From Jannaschia donghaensis (GTDB lineage Bacteria > Pseudomonadota > Alphaproteobacteria > Rhodobacterales > Rhodobacteraceae), in contig NZ_CXSU01000005.1 in assembly GCF_001403795.1 (NCBI RefSeq), positions 465,597-529,596 on the forward strand: 64,000 nt of DNA. The letters run 5' to 3'. The translations under genes were made by a program, and so were the position numbers. How positions within the stretch are numbered: position 1 is the stretch's first letter; each line of letters starts with the position of its first letter. This document shows positions 42,207-51,393 of the stretch, one piece after another. The notes under the pieces were generated by a model. That model made no database searches, was not told the origin of the DNA, and worked only from the letters and a program-made list of their open reading frames with translations.

Positions 42207-43226
42207 TCAGCCGGCCATGACGTCCAGCAAGCCGTCCACCTCCGCATCCGTCTTGGTGTAATCGCACACGAAGCGGCAAAGCGGCGTTTCCGCCTCCTCG
42301 ATCACGTAGTACTTCGCCGCCGCCCGCGCGCGCTCATGGGCCGCGCGGGGCAGGCGGGCGAACAGCAGGTTCGCGCCCGGTTCCCATTCCAGGACCGCGC
42401 CGATGTCGGCCAGACCCTTGGCCAGACGCTGGCCGGCGGCATTCGCGGCGCGCGCCGTGTCCAGCCACAGATCGTCTTCCAGATAGGCCAGCATCTGCGA
42501 TGACAGAAAGCGGTGCTTGGACCACAATTGTGCGCCGCGCTTGCGGCGCAGCTGCATTTCCCAATGGAGCGCCGGATCGCGCATCACGATCGCTTCCACC
42601 CCCATGCAGCCGTTCTTGGTGCCGCCGAAACTGACCATGTCGAAACCGCGCACCATGTCGGCGGCCGAACAGTCCAGCGCGGCGCAGGCGTTGGCAAAGC
42701 GCGCGCCGTCCAGATGCGTGGCAAACCCCGCATCGCGCGCCATCGTGGTCAGTTCCGCGAGCTGATCCAGGGAGTAGAGCGTTCCCGCCTCGGTCACGTT
42801 CGTCAGCGACAGCGCGCCCTTCTGAACGTTGTGGACCGACCCGCCCGTGCGCGAGATCTGTGCAGTCAGCGCATCCGCGCCGATCCGGCCTTGCGCCCCG
42901 TCGATCAGGACCAGTTTCGCGCCGCCGGTGAAGAATTCGGGCGCGCCGCATTCGTCTTCCTCGATATGGGCGATGCGGTGGCACAGGATGCTGTCCCAGG
43001 GTTGCACCAGACCGGCCAGCGCCAGCGCGTTCGCCCCGGTGCCTGTCGCGACAAGCAGGACTTCCGCCTCGGGCCAGTCGAAGATCGTGCGGATGCGCTC
43101 CGTCACCTGCGGCATCCATGGGTCATTGCCATAGGGCATCGCCGCGCCGGCATTGGCCTCGACCATCGCGGCCATGATTTTCGGGTGCACGGGCCCGGTG
43201 TTGTCGGATGCGAAGTTCAGGTTCAT
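42207..43226 (-). CDS. Threonine aldolase-like beta-eliminating lyase
   Basis: A 339-residue fold-type I PLP enzyme of the low-specificity L-threonine aldolase family. MNLNFASDNTGPVHPKI is the typical opening and the PLP lysine is in SFGGTKNGCMG. HLDGARFANA supplies the cofactor Asp. It likely splits L-threonine or allo-threonine to glycine and acetaldehyde. Its ATG overlaps the last base of the ycgN stop (TGATG), so translation is coupled to ycgN and ribF. Confidence 0.92.
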   Translation of the reverse strand: MNLNFASDNTGPVHPKIMAAMVEANAGAAMPYGNDPWMPQVTERIRTIFDWPEAEVLLVATGTGANALALAGLVQPWDSILCHRIAHIEEDECGAPEFFTGGAKLVLIDGAQGRIGADALTAQISRTGGSVHNVQKGALSLTNVTEAGTLYSLDQLAELTTMARDAGFATHLDGARFANACAALDCSAADMVRGFDMVSFGGTKNGCMGVEAIVMRDPALHWEMQLRRKRGAQLWSKHRFLSSQMLAYLEDDLWLDTARAANAAGQRLAKGLADIGAVLEWEPGANLLFARLPRAAHERARAAAKYYVIEEAETPLCRFVCDYTKTDAEVDGLLDVMAG

Positions 43227-43702
43227 CACGCCCCTCCGGTCGGTTCTTCGATCAGATGGTCTTCCCAGTCGTCCTCGTGGACCTGCGTCTCGGACAGGGT
43301 TTCGTCCATCATCGACGCGCCCGCATTGTGCGGCGACATCGGATCGCCCGTCAGCAGCGGATGCCAGACCGGCAATGTGCGGCCTTCGTGCAGGCGGCGA
43401 TAGGCGCAGGTGTCGGGCATGAAATACGCGGCCTTCGGCAGGGTTTCCGGCGTCAGCACCACGCATTCGGGCACGAACCGCAGCCGGTCGTCGTAATTCG
43501 AACAGCGGCAGGTCTGGTCGTCGAACAGGCGACAGGCGATGCGGGTAAAGACGACTTCGCCGGTGTCGTCATCCTCCAGCTTGTTGAGGCAGCATTTGCC
43601 GCATCCGTCGCACAGCGCCTCCCATTCCTTCGGCGTCAGCGCATTCAGCCCCCGTTCCCAGAACCGCGGGCGCAGCCCGTCCCGGTCGATCGGGTCATCC
43701 AT
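43226..43702 (-). CDS. YcgN-family cysteine cluster protein (UPF0260)
   Basis: A 158-residue protein with a conserved cysteine cluster: CDGCGKCCLNKLEDD near residue 31 to 45, later RIACRLFDDQTCRCSNYDDR and MPDTCAYRRLHEG. The pattern suggests metal or iron-sulfur binding. Family function is unknown. It overlaps ribF by 8 bp and the lyase gene by 1 bp, so all three are one unit. Confidence 0.93.
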   Translation of the reverse strand: MDDPIDRDGLRPRFWERGLNALTPKEWEALCDGCGKCCLNKLEDDDTGEVVFTRIACRLFDDQTCRCSNYDDRLRFVPECVVLTPETLPKAAYFMPDTCAYRRLHEGRTLPVWHPLLTGDPMSPHNAGASMMDETLSETQVHEDDWEDHLIEEPTGGA

Positions 43703-44639
43703 GGACGGGCACCGGGTCGGGCAGCGCGGTCAGGATGTCGCGCGCCCGCGCGCTGTCGCCGTCCATCTGCGCGATCAGGCCCGGCAGGCCGTCGAACGTC
43801 ATTTCGGGACGCAGGAAGTCGATCAGCGCGACGGATATCTGTTTGCCATAGAGATCGCCCTCGAAGTCGAACAGGAAGGTTTCGATATTGGGCGTATTCT
43901 CCCCGAACATCGGCCGCACGCCCAGCGACGCCACGCCGTGATACGTCCCGGCATCCGGCCCCTCCAGCACGTCGACCAGGACGGCATAGACGCCCAGCTT
44001 GGGCAGATGCAGACCGTCCAGCCCCATGTTCGCCGTCGGATATCCCAGCTCTCGCCCGCGCTTTTCGCCGTGCAGGACGGGGCCTTCGATCCGGTGCCAA
44101 TGGCCCAACATGGCGGCCGCGTCGCGGGGGCGCCCGTCGGTCAGGGCAGTGCGGATCGCGGTCGAGGAGACGGGTGAGGTATCGCCCAGAAGGGCCGCGA
44201 CGGACACGTCGAACCCCAGCCGCGCACCGCCCGAGCGTAGCACGCCGACGTCGCCTGCGCGTCCCTTGCCGAACTTGAAATCCGCGCCGGTCACGACGTG
44301 GGTCAACCCCAGGCCGTTCGCCAGAACGTCCGACATGAACGCCTCTGCCGTCAGCGGTGCGATGGTATCGAACGGCAATTCGAACAGAAGATCGACGCCC
44401 AACTTCGCCAGCCGGTTCGCGCGGGCGGCGGGGGACATCAGGCGGAATGGCGGCGCGTCGGGGGCAAAGACCTCGCGGGGGTGCGGCTCGAACGTCACGA
44501 CGGCCAGGGGGGTATCGTCGCGGCGTGCCAGATCGAGGACCGATCGGTGTCCCAGATGCACGCCGTCGAAATTGCCGATGGCGGCGGATGCACCGCGCGC
44601 GTCCGCAGGAATGTCGTTATGATCCCGGAAAATCCGCAT
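43695..44639 (-). CDS. ribF: Bifunctional riboflavin kinase/FMN adenylyltransferase
   Basis: A 314-residue enzyme that makes FMN and FAD from riboflavin. The N-terminal nucleotidyltransferase domain has IGNFDGVHLGHRSVLDLA near residue 20, and the C-terminal kinase domain has GRELGYPTANM and the VASLGVRPMFGENTPNIETF block. It supplies cofactor for the many flavoproteins in this window (ETF-QO, TrxB). It is the first gene of the ribF-ycgN-lyase unit. No FMN riboswitch is visible upstream. Confidence 0.96.
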   Translation of the reverse strand: MRIFRDHNDIPADARGASAAIGNFDGVHLGHRSVLDLARRDDTPLAVVTFEPHPREVFAPDAPPFRLMSPAARANRLAKLGVDLLFELPFDTIAPLTAEAFMSDVLANGLGLTHVVTGADFKFGKGRAGDVGVLRSGGARLGFDVSVAALLGDTSPVSSTAIRTALTDGRPRDAAAMLGHWHRIEGPVLHGEKRGRELGYPTANMGLDGLHLPKLGVYAVLVDVLEGPDAGTYHGVASLGVRPMFGENTPNIETFLFDFEGDLYGKQISVALIDFLRPEMTFDGLPGLIAQMDGDSARARDILTALPDPVPVHG

Positions 44640-44734
44640 GAAATGCGGCTAGCCCGACGGATCGCAAGGCGCAAGCGCAGGCCGCCGTTGATCCGCGAAT
44701 ATCGCGGGCGGCACCTGTGCCCCGGCGGGCCGCG

Positions 44735-45178
44735 TCAGTCGAACTTGCGCGACGGGGCCAGCACCACGGCTTCGCCCCTGAGAACCTTTTTGCCGTCGAT
44801 GGCGCAATGTGTTTCCATCGTCACCCGGCGCTTGGACAGGTCCATATCGGTGACGGTCACGACGGCTTCCACCATGTCACCGGGGCGCACAGGGGCCAGA
44901 AACTTCAGCGTCTGACCCAGATAGACGGTGCCATGGCCGGGCAATTGCTCCCCGATGACGGCAGAGATCAGGCCTGCGGTCAGCATCCCGTGGGCGATGC
45001 GGCCCTCGAAGATCGTGTCGCGGGCGTAGTCGTCGTCCAGATGCACCGGATTGTGGTCGGTCGATACCTCGGCGAACAACTGGATGTCGCGGTCGGTGAC
45101 GATCTTGCGCAATGACCGGCTCATGCCGATTTCGATGTCCTCGATGCAGATCGTGCCGCGCGGCATGTTGTCGAGCAT
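44735..45178 (-). CDS. MaoC-family (R)-hydratase
   Basis: A 147-residue hot-dog-fold dehydratase. The catalytic dyad Asp41-His46 lies in STDHNPVHLDDDYA, followed by FEGRIAHGML, which is the (R)-specific enoyl-CoA hydratase signature. It interconverts trans-2-enoyl-CoA and (R)-3-hydroxyacyl-CoA, linking beta-oxidation with PHB-type polymers (compare phaAB). Start at 45178 has GGAGG 9 bp upstream; the frame runs on to 45283 without homology. Confidence 0.9.
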   Translation of the reverse strand: MLDNMPRGTICIEDIEIGMSRSLRKIVTDRDIQLFAEVSTDHNPVHLDDDYARDTIFEGRIAHGMLTAGLISAVIGEQLPGHGTVYLGQTLKFLAPVRPGDMVEAVVTVTDMDLSKRRVTMETHCAIDGKKVLRGEAVVLAPSRKFD

Positions 45179-45286
45179 GGCGTCATCCTCCGGGGGTATC
45201 CTTCCATATGACATAGCGCCCACGCCGCATTGCGGCAATCCCCGACGCAATAAAAATGCGTCAGGGATGCGCGCAAGAAGCAATCA

Positions 45287-46159
45287 TTACCGAAGCGTTC
45301 CGATCACGTATGTCGGCGAAACGCCCGTCTGGGCCAGATAAGCGTTCAGTTTCGTCGGGTCCGGATCGCCGCCGGGGGCGGTTCCGGTTTCAACCGCGCC
45401 AAGTCCGCCCGAGATGAACAGAAGGTCCAGATTTTCGCCCATCGCCCCCGACGCATCCGTTACCGGCCCGTCGCCGATGGCCAGGATGCCCGCGTCCGAC
45501 ACCTCCTTGATCGCGGCCAGACGGCGCCGGGCAAGGTCGTAGATCGGCGGATGCGGCTTGCCGAAATACAAGCTCTCACCGCCCATTTCGGTATAGAGTT
45601 TCGCCAGCGCGCCGGCACACCACTCCCGCCTTTCCCCCCGGTCGACGACGATATCGGGGTTCGCACACAGAAGCTTCAACCCCCGCGTCTTGGCGGCCAG
45701 GAATTGCGGGCGCAGGTCGGACGGGTCGGCGAGGGGATCGAACGGGCCGGTGCAGACGATGCCTTCGGCCTGGTCCAACGGAACGCGTTCGATCGGGGTC
45801 GGATTGGACAGGATGGCGGGCGGGTCGAAGAATCCAGCGTCGTGATCGGGGCCCAAATGCCAGACTTTGTTGCCCACCGCGCCATCGAACATCGCGACCC
45901 GCGCCGAATCGCCTGACGTTGCGATGTTGTCATAGGCGTCGTCGGGGACGCCGATATCCTCGATCTGGGCGGCGACGCCGGCACGCGGGCGGGGCGAATT
46001 CGTCACGAGGATGACCACGCCGCCGCCCGCACGGTAGGCCTGCAACGCTTCGACCGCGCCGGGCAAGGGCTTGAGCCCGTCATGGACGCAGCCCCAAAGG
46101 TCGACGAACAGGGCCGGATAGCGGTCGGACACCTCGGACAGGGCGGAAATGATCTGCAT
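45287..46159 (-). CDS. HAD-superfamily class IIA hydrolase (TIGR01459)
   Basis: A 290-residue NagD-like HAD protein. Motif I is LFVDLWGCVHDG with nucleophile Asp20; in this subfamily the second Asp of the DxD pair is replaced by Trp. Motif II is VILVTNSPRP, the class IIA cap lies in the middle, and FGKPHPPIYD and ILAIGDGPVTDASGA give motifs III and IV. It should be a phosphatase of unknown substrate, with acid-base chemistry altered by the Trp. Confidence 0.9.
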   Translation of the reverse strand: MQIISALSEVSDRYPALFVDLWGCVHDGLKPLPGAVEALQAYRAGGGVVILVTNSPRPRAGVAAQIEDIGVPDDAYDNIATSGDSARVAMFDGAVGNKVWHLGPDHDAGFFDPPAILSNPTPIERVPLDQAEGIVCTGPFDPLADPSDLRPQFLAAKTRGLKLLCANPDIVVDRGERREWCAGALAKLYTEMGGESLYFGKPHPPIYDLARRRLAAIKEVSDAGILAIGDGPVTDASGAMGENLDLLFISGGLGAVETGTAPGGDPDPTKLNAYLAQTGVSPTYVIGTLR

Positions 46160-46228
46160 GGGATAACGGGCCTCGGCTGATGCTTTGGCCCGACACCTAC
46201 AGCATCGACGTGCGCGGTAAAGCGGTGC

Positions 46229-46990
46229 TCAGACCCCGGCCATCGCAAGGCTCGTCGCTTCGGACGCGGTCAGATAGGGAATGCGCGGGGCACCGAACCC
46301 CGCCCCGCCGGTCGTCTGCGGGAAGAGTTTCGCCATATCGGCCAACACCGTCCGCGTCAGACTGCGGCCTGTGGCGCGCGCGGGGTGGTAGCTTTCGATG
46401 GCAAGGCCCGCGGCCAACATTGCCTCCTGCCCGCGGCAGGCGATGCCATAGACGGTGACGTCGCCCGGCGGCACGACGGCGGCAACGGCATGGCCGTCTT
46501 CGAAGGCGGCGATCGGCGCAAAAGCCAATGTGGCGCCGACAAGGTCGAGGCAGCGCTTGCTGTCGATCAGGATATGGGCCGACGCGCCCAGCAGGATATC
46601 GGCGTCCGGACCGGAAGCCCCGAAGGCGCGCGCCGCGACGCGGTAGAATATGGGCCGCTCGCCCTGCATGGAGTAGCTGCGCGATCCGATCCAGTCGATC
46701 TGGGCCGTGCCGCCGCCGCGCACCACGACGCGATCACCGGGGATCAGATCCTCCACCGCGACCGGGCCCCGTGGGCTGCGCAGCATGGCACCGCGCGCAA
46801 AGCTGGAGACGGCAGCTTCCACTTCGGGGGTGTCGGGCAGGGACCGCCGATCCCAGGTGGCCGCGCCACGGTGGTCGATCCATGCAAGGTCGTAGGAGGC
46901 GGAGGTGCGGTTTTCAGCCCCCTGGTCCTCGCCATCGAGGCCCGGAACCGGGCTGAACGAGGCGGTGGGAAGCCGCTGATATGCAGTCAT
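46229..46990 (-). CDS. Hint-domain (Hint_2) protein lacking the usual Cys
   Basis: A 253-residue protein. The Hint (hedgehog/intein) domain runs from about residue 64 to 210: SFARGAMLRSPRGPVAVEDL, PGDRVVVRGGGTAQIDWIG, then RVAARAFG, DILLGASAHILI and YGIACRGQEAMLAAG. In most rhodobacteral Hint_2 proteins the domain opens Cys-Phe; here it opens Ser-Phe. The first 60 residues have no signal peptide. Role in this family (self-processing of secreted proteins) is inferred, and activity here is doubtful. Confidence 0.83.
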   Translation of the reverse strand: MTAYQRLPTASFSPVPGLDGEDQGAENRTSASYDLAWIDHRGAATWDRRSLPDTPEVEAAVSSFARGAMLRSPRGPVAVEDLIPGDRVVVRGGGTAQIDWIGSRSYSMQGERPIFYRVAARAFGASGPDADILLGASAHILIDSKRCLDLVGATLAFAPIAAFEDGHAVAAVVPPGDVTVYGIACRGQEAMLAAGLAIESYHPARATGRSLTRTVLADMAKLFPQTTGGAGFGAPRIPYLTASEATSLAMAGV

Positions 46991-47130
46991 GACGAGGCCG
47001 TCCTGGCAAATGCGGCCCCCACCGCTGCCTCTTCCTAGCCGTTCGCTGGGCCTGTGATCTATGGCTCGTTGGGAAACAATCGGTTTCGTTCGCCCTTTTC
47101 GGTGCGCGTTTTGCCGTGTTACGCGACCTC

Positions 47131-49257
47131 ATGACCGACGGTTCCGCCGATCCTGCCCAAGTGCTCGCCCGCGCCCGCGCCGCCCTGGATGCGGAGCGTG
47201 CATCTGACGCTCGCGATCTGCTTGCCCCCTTGGTCGAGGCGCACCCCCGCGCGGCCGAGGCGTGGCTGCAATTGGCCCGCGCCCAGGCGCAGCTGGGCCA
47301 GCCCGACGCCGCGCGGGCCGCCTTTGCGCAGTGCCTGACCCTGGCCCCGAAGGAGCCTGTCGTCTGGATGGAGGCGGCGCTGTTCGAGGCGACGCAGGGC
47401 AGAGGCGGCAGAATCACCGCGCAGGCGCGCAAAGCCGGCCTGCCGCAGGCGCTGGTCGCGATGGTGCAAGCGGCGGGTGGCGGGCAGGGCGCCCGCGCCA
47501 TGGGAACCAGCAGCGCGACCAAGGCGGACATCGCCGCACTGTCGAAATCCACCGCCGATCCGCGCGCGGTGGAGGCGCGTGCGATCCCGCTTTTGAAGGC
47601 GCGACCCGGCGCGGTGGTCTGGTACCATTTGGGTCAGGCGCGTCAGGCCGCTGGCCGGCTGCCGCAGGCCTTGGAGGCGTTTCGTCAGGGACTGAAACTG
47701 GAACCCTATGCCGTCGATCTGCGCCTGGCGCTGGCACGTGCGCTTTTAAGCTCGGGCGATCTGGCCGGTGCCCTGATGGAAGCGCGCCGCGCTGCACAGG
47801 TCGCGCCCCTGTCGGTGTCCGCGCAGCTGATCTATGGGCGGATCGCGCTGCAGGCGGGGCTGGCACCGCGCGCGGTGTCCATTGCCGAGGCCCTGCTGGC
47901 CCGGCACCCGAAGGACGATGCCGTCCTGGCGCTGGCCGCCGAGGCGGCCGTTCAGTTTGACCGGCCCGATGACGCGGTCCGTTTCGCCCGCCAGCGGTCG
48001 GCCAAGGCCCGCGACCGGCTGAGCCTGCTGGCCCGCGTTCTGCGCAACGCGGGCGACACGGCGGGGGCCGCGGAGGTGCTGGACCGTATCCTGGATGCGA
48101 CGCCGGACGATGCGGTCGCCCTGACCGCGCGCGGTCAGCAACGGCAATCGCTTGGCGATACTGCCGGGGCGGAGGCGGACCTGCGCGCCGCCCTGATCGC
48201 GGACCCCGCCGACGGAGTTGCCGCGCGGGCGCTGGCCTATGGCACCCGATTGGCGGCTGACGATCCGGCGATCACACTGATGCGGCGCACGCTGGATCGT
48301 CGGGATCTGCCCGCAACCGGACGCCGGATGCTGGACTATGCGCTGGCCCGCGCGCTGGCCCCGCACGACGCGCCCGCCGCCGCCGCACATCTGGCGCAGG
48401 CGAATGCCTCGATGCTGCGCAGCTATCCCTACGATCCGCGCCAGTTGGGGGCCGTGCTGGAGCGGGCGACACAAGTGACGTGGCCCGCGCTCAGGCAGGC
48501 CCGGCAGGGCGGTGCCGCAAGCCAGGTCGACGTTGCCCCGATCTTCGTGACCGGCCTGCCGCGATCCGGCACGACCCTGGTCGAGACGATCCTGGCCGCG
48601 CACCCCGACGTCACCGCCGGGGGGGAGCTGGGGGTGTTGCAGGGCAGCGTCGCGGACCTGACCGCGCAGATCGCCGCCGGGACCGCGCCCACCGGGGCGG
48701 ATCTGACGGCAGCGGGCGAGGCCTATGCCGCCGCTGCCCGCCGCGCGGTGGGGGCGGAGGTGGGCCGCATCACCGATAAATCCATCTTCACCTTCTTCGA
48801 CATCGGGTTGGTGCAGGCGATCTTGCCGAAGGCGCGGATCGTGGTGGTCACCCGCGATCCGCGCGACGTCGGTCTGTCGATCTGGCGCAACGCCTTTCGC
48901 GACGGGACGCACCGCTACGCCGCCACGCAGACGGGTATCGCCGAACAGATCGGGCTGTTCCGCGATGCCGTCGCGTTCTGGGAGAGCGCTTTGCCGGGCG
49001 TGGTGCACCGGATCGCCTACGAAGATCTGCTCGACGATCTTGAAGGACAGTCGCGTGCGCTGTTGTCTTTTGCCGGTCTGGAGTGGGACGACCGCGTTCT
49101 GTCGTTCCACGAGCATGCCGGTGATGTGAAGACCCTCAGCTTCGCGCAGGTGCGCCAGCCGCTCTATCGCTCCTCGAAGGATGGCTGGAGGAAGAGCGCC
49201 GATGAAATCGCCCCGCTGATCGCCGCGCTGGACGAAAAGGGCCTGCTGCCGGAGTGA
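47131..49257 (+). CDS. TPR-repeat sulfotransferase
   Basis: A 708-residue protein: tetratricopeptide repeats from about residue 8 to 440, then a PAPS-dependent sulfotransferase domain (about 475-690). The 5'-phosphosulfate loop is FVTGLPRSGTTLVETIL and the 3'-phosphate-binding segment is VVTRDPRDVGLSIWRN. Such fusions sulfate proteins or polysaccharides; target unknown. PAPS would come from the Sat-CysC enzyme at 56.9 kb. Start is the ATG at 47131; a GTG five codons earlier is in frame. It ends 9 bp before the convergent lipase gene. Confidence 0.9.
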   Translation: MTDGSADPAQVLARARAALDAERASDARDLLAPLVEAHPRAAEAWLQLARAQAQLGQPDAARAAFAQCLTLAPKEPVVWMEAALFEATQGRGGRITAQARKAGLPQALVAMVQAAGGGQGARAMGTSSATKADIAALSKSTADPRAVEARAIPLLKARPGAVVWYHLGQARQAAGRLPQALEAFRQGLKLEPYAVDLRLALARALLSSGDLAGALMEARRAAQVAPLSVSAQLIYGRIALQAGLAPRAVSIAEALLARHPKDDAVLALAAEAAVQFDRPDDAVRFARQRSAKARDRLSLLARVLRNAGDTAGAAEVLDRILDATPDDAVALTARGQQRQSLGDTAGAEADLRAALIADPADGVAARALAYGTRLAADDPAITLMRRTLDRRDLPATGRRMLDYALARALAPHDAPAAAAHLAQANASMLRSYPYDPRQLGAVLERATQVTWPALRQARQGGAASQVDVAPIFVTGLPRSGTTLVETILAAHPDVTAGGELGVLQGSVADLTAQIAAGTAPTGADLTAAGEAYAAAARRAVGAEVGRITDKSIFTFFDIGLVQAILPKARIVVVTRDPRDVGLSIWRNAFRDGTHRYAATQTGIAEQIGLFRDAVAFWESALPGVVHRIAYEDLLDDLEGQSRALLSFAGLEWDDRVLSFHEHAGDVKTLSFAQVRQPLYRSSKDGWRKSADEIAPLIAALDEKGLLPE

Positions 49258-49266
49258 CCCCCGGGA

Positions 49267-50001
49267 TCAGTCGCCGGCGATGGTGACGACCGCTTCGGTT
49301 AGCGTCAGGTCGGGATCGAAATGCCCCGTTTCCAGAAACGTCAGAACCTGCGCGATGACCAACGGTTGGTTCATCATGAAGGTATGCGTGACACCCATCG
49401 CAATATGATCGTCCATCCCGTCCACGCGGGTGGAAGCGACCGAGACCTTGCCGTCGTCGGGACCGGGCAGGATCGTGGACCAGATCGGGTTGAGGCTGCG
49501 CGTGCCCGCGATCACCCCGACGCCGGGCCAGACGGGGCCCATCCGCGTGGTCACGCCATCGGTGCCCAGTTGCGCGCCGGCGGGCCCGTTGATCCAGTCG
49601 AAAGCCGCGATGTCGCCCAGGGTATCGACGATTTCGGAGCCCTGATTGGGTGGGGCCAGCATTACCGTGCGGCCAAGCGTGGGCAGGGTGTTTTCGGCCA
49701 TCCATTGGCGCAACAGGATACCGCCCATCGAATGGGTGACGAAATGAACGGTCGGTGCCCCGTCGCAGCGCGCGACGACGGTCGATACGGCCGTCTGCGC
49801 CAGACCTTCGACGGTGTCGGCCGTGCTGTCGTAATCGCTGTTGGCGACGCGATAGCCCTGTGCCAGCAGCGCCTCCTCCAGGATCAGAAGCGACGCATCG
49901 GACCGCGCAAGACCGTGCAGCAGGACGATGCAATCGGGCTTCGGCGTGTCGGCGTGGACCGGCAGGGCCATCAGCATGGCAAGAAGAAGCGGGCGGATCA
50001 T
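49267..50001 (-). CDS. Exported alpha/beta hydrolase (lipase-like)
   Basis: A 244-residue exported protein with signal peptide (1-17, LPVHA). The oxyanion region is [12 protein letters not shown] and the nucleophile Ser lies in THSMGGIL (GxSxG with Thr in first place). A PPNQGSEI segment and a late GVTHTFMM supply the likely catalytic His. It resembles small triacylglycerol lipase/esterase proteins. The real substrate is unknown. It is convergent with the sulfotransferase gene. Confidence 0.88.
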   Translation of the reverse strand: MIRPLLLAMLMALPVHADTPKPDCIVLLHGLARSDASLLILEEALLAQGYRVANSDYDSTADTVEGLAQTAVSTVVARCDGAPTVHFVTHSMGGILLRQWMAENTLPTLGRTVMLAPPNQGSEIVDTLGDIAAFDWINGPAGAQLGTDGVTTRMGPVWPGVGVIAGTRSLNPIWSTILPGPDDGKVSVASTRVDGMDDHIAMGVTHTFMMNQPLVIAQVLTFLETGHFDPDLTLTEAVVTIAGD

Positions 50002-50046
50002 ATTGCTGACCTAGTGCCTGCGCCCGCGCCGCGCTAGGCGTGTCCC

Positions 50047-50508
50047 ATGAAGCCGACGCCACGTTCCATCAGATTGGCCGCCCGCGCCGTCCTCGTGCAT
50101 GAGGATCGGCTGCTTCTGGTGAATGCCTGGCCCGCGTCGAAGGCCAGCGAATTATGGTGCGCGCCCGGTGGCGGGGCCGAAGCCCACGAAAGCCTGCCCG
50201 CCAACCTGGCCCGAGAGGTCCACGAGGAGACGGGCCTTCGCGTCGCCGTTGGTGCACCCTGCCTCGTCAACGAATTTCACTCGCCGCGCCGACGCTGGCA
50301 TCAGGTGGAGGTGTTCTTTCGCTGCACCTTGCTGGAAGGAGTTCTCGACGCCGCGTGGAAAGACCCCGAGGGGATCGTCACATCGCGCCGTTGGGTTACG
50401 CGGGCGGAAATGGCCGGGATGCTGGTGCGTCCCGCCGCGTTGGAGGCCGTGGCCTGGGGCGACGGGGCCGCGCCGACCTATGATCCGCTGGAGCTGATCC
50501 TGGAATAG
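50047..50508 (+). CDS. Nudix hydrolase
   Basis: A 153-residue Nudix protein. The Nudix box GGGAEAHESLPANLAREVHEETGL is intact apart from one spacing detail (GGGxE..REVHEE), so it should bind Mg and cleave a nucleoside-diphosphate-linked substrate. The opening SIRLAARAVLVHEDRLLLVN is typical of MutT-like members. It diverges from the lipase gene and its last 31 bp overlap the convergent EamA gene. Confidence 0.88.
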   Translation: MKPTPRSIRLAARAVLVHEDRLLLVNAWPASKASELWCAPGGGAEAHESLPANLAREVHEETGLRVAVGAPCLVNEFHSPRRRWHQVEVFFRCTLLEGVLDAAWKDPEGIVTSRRWVTRAEMAGMLVRPAALEAVAWGDGAAPTYDPLELILE

Positions 50509-51326
50509 GGCCGGGCGGTGGCCAGGCCGATCCCGGCCAGCACCAGCGCGCCCGCCGCCAGCGCCCGCACGCCCGGCACCTCGCCCAGAAGGGCCGCGCC
50601 GCCGGCCATCGCGATCACCGGCACCGCCAGTTGCAGCACCCCCGCCGTCGCCACGCCCATGCGTGGCAAAACGCGGAACAGCAGGGCATAGCCGATGCCG
50701 GACGCAAGCCCCCCCGATACCACCGCCAGCACCACGCCCGCGAGCGTTACGGGTGCCCCCCACCAGATAGGGAAGGCGGCGGCGAACAGCGCGGTTCCGA
50801 CAAGGAAGTTGCCTGCCGTGCCGGCCAAGGGTTTGGGCTCGAACTTGCCGGCGAATGTATAGGCGGCCCAGCCCAGGCCCGCGACGATCATCAGGGCCGC
50901 ATCCACCGGATCGGCCCGCACGCCGCCCCCGGGCAGCAGCAGCCAGACCAACCCCGTCAGTGCGACCCCCATTCCCACAAGACGCAGCGGTCCCGCGCGT
51001 TCGCGCCGGATCAGCGACAGGCCGAACAGGCCAAGTTGCACCGTCGCAAACAGGATCAGCGCGCCCAGCCCGGCGTCGAGCGTGCGATAGGCCAGCGAGA
51101 AGCCCAGCAGATAAACGACGAGCGCCGCCGCGGCCCCCCACCGGCGCGCGCCCGTCACCGTGATGCCCCGGCGCGCCGCCAGCACGGCCAGAACCGCCGC
51201 CCCAGCCGCGACGCGGATCGCGGCGAAAGCCAGCGGATCGGTCCCGTCCAGCACACCCGCCCGCGTCAGCAAGGAATTAGCGGCCAGAAAGCACAGGGCC
51301 AGCGCGGTGAGGAGGACGAGTTGCAT
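50478..51326 (-). CDS. EamA/DMT-family transporter
   Basis: A 282-residue protein with ten predicted hydrophobic segments in two repeated halves, the classic drug/metabolite transporter layout. Recognisable parts are the N-terminal LLTALALCFLAANSLLTRAG and a second-half YALLFRVLPRMGVATAGVLQ. Substrate unknown. Start is the MQLVLL methionine; the frame extends to 51377 without homology. The C-terminal 31 bp overlap the Nudix gene on the other strand. Confidence 0.86.
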   Translation of the reverse strand: MQLVLLTALALCFLAANSLLTRAGVLDGTDPLAFAAIRVAAGAAVLAVLAARRGITVTGARRWGAAAALVVYLLGFSLAYRTLDAGLGALILFATVQLGLFGLSLIRRERAGPLRLVGMGVALTGLVWLLLPGGGVRADPVDAALMIVAGLGWAAYTFAGKFEPKPLAGTAGNFLVGTALFAAAFPIWWGAPVTLAGVVLAVVSGGLASGIGYALLFRVLPRMGVATAGVLQLAVPVIAMAGGAALLGEVPGVRALAAGALVLAGIGLATARPYSRISSSGS

Positions 51327-51393
51327 CGCGGACTTGATGCGCGGTTGCGCGGGGCGGTGAAAGGCCTTTCGGCGCAAAGCCCGGTAAAGGCTG

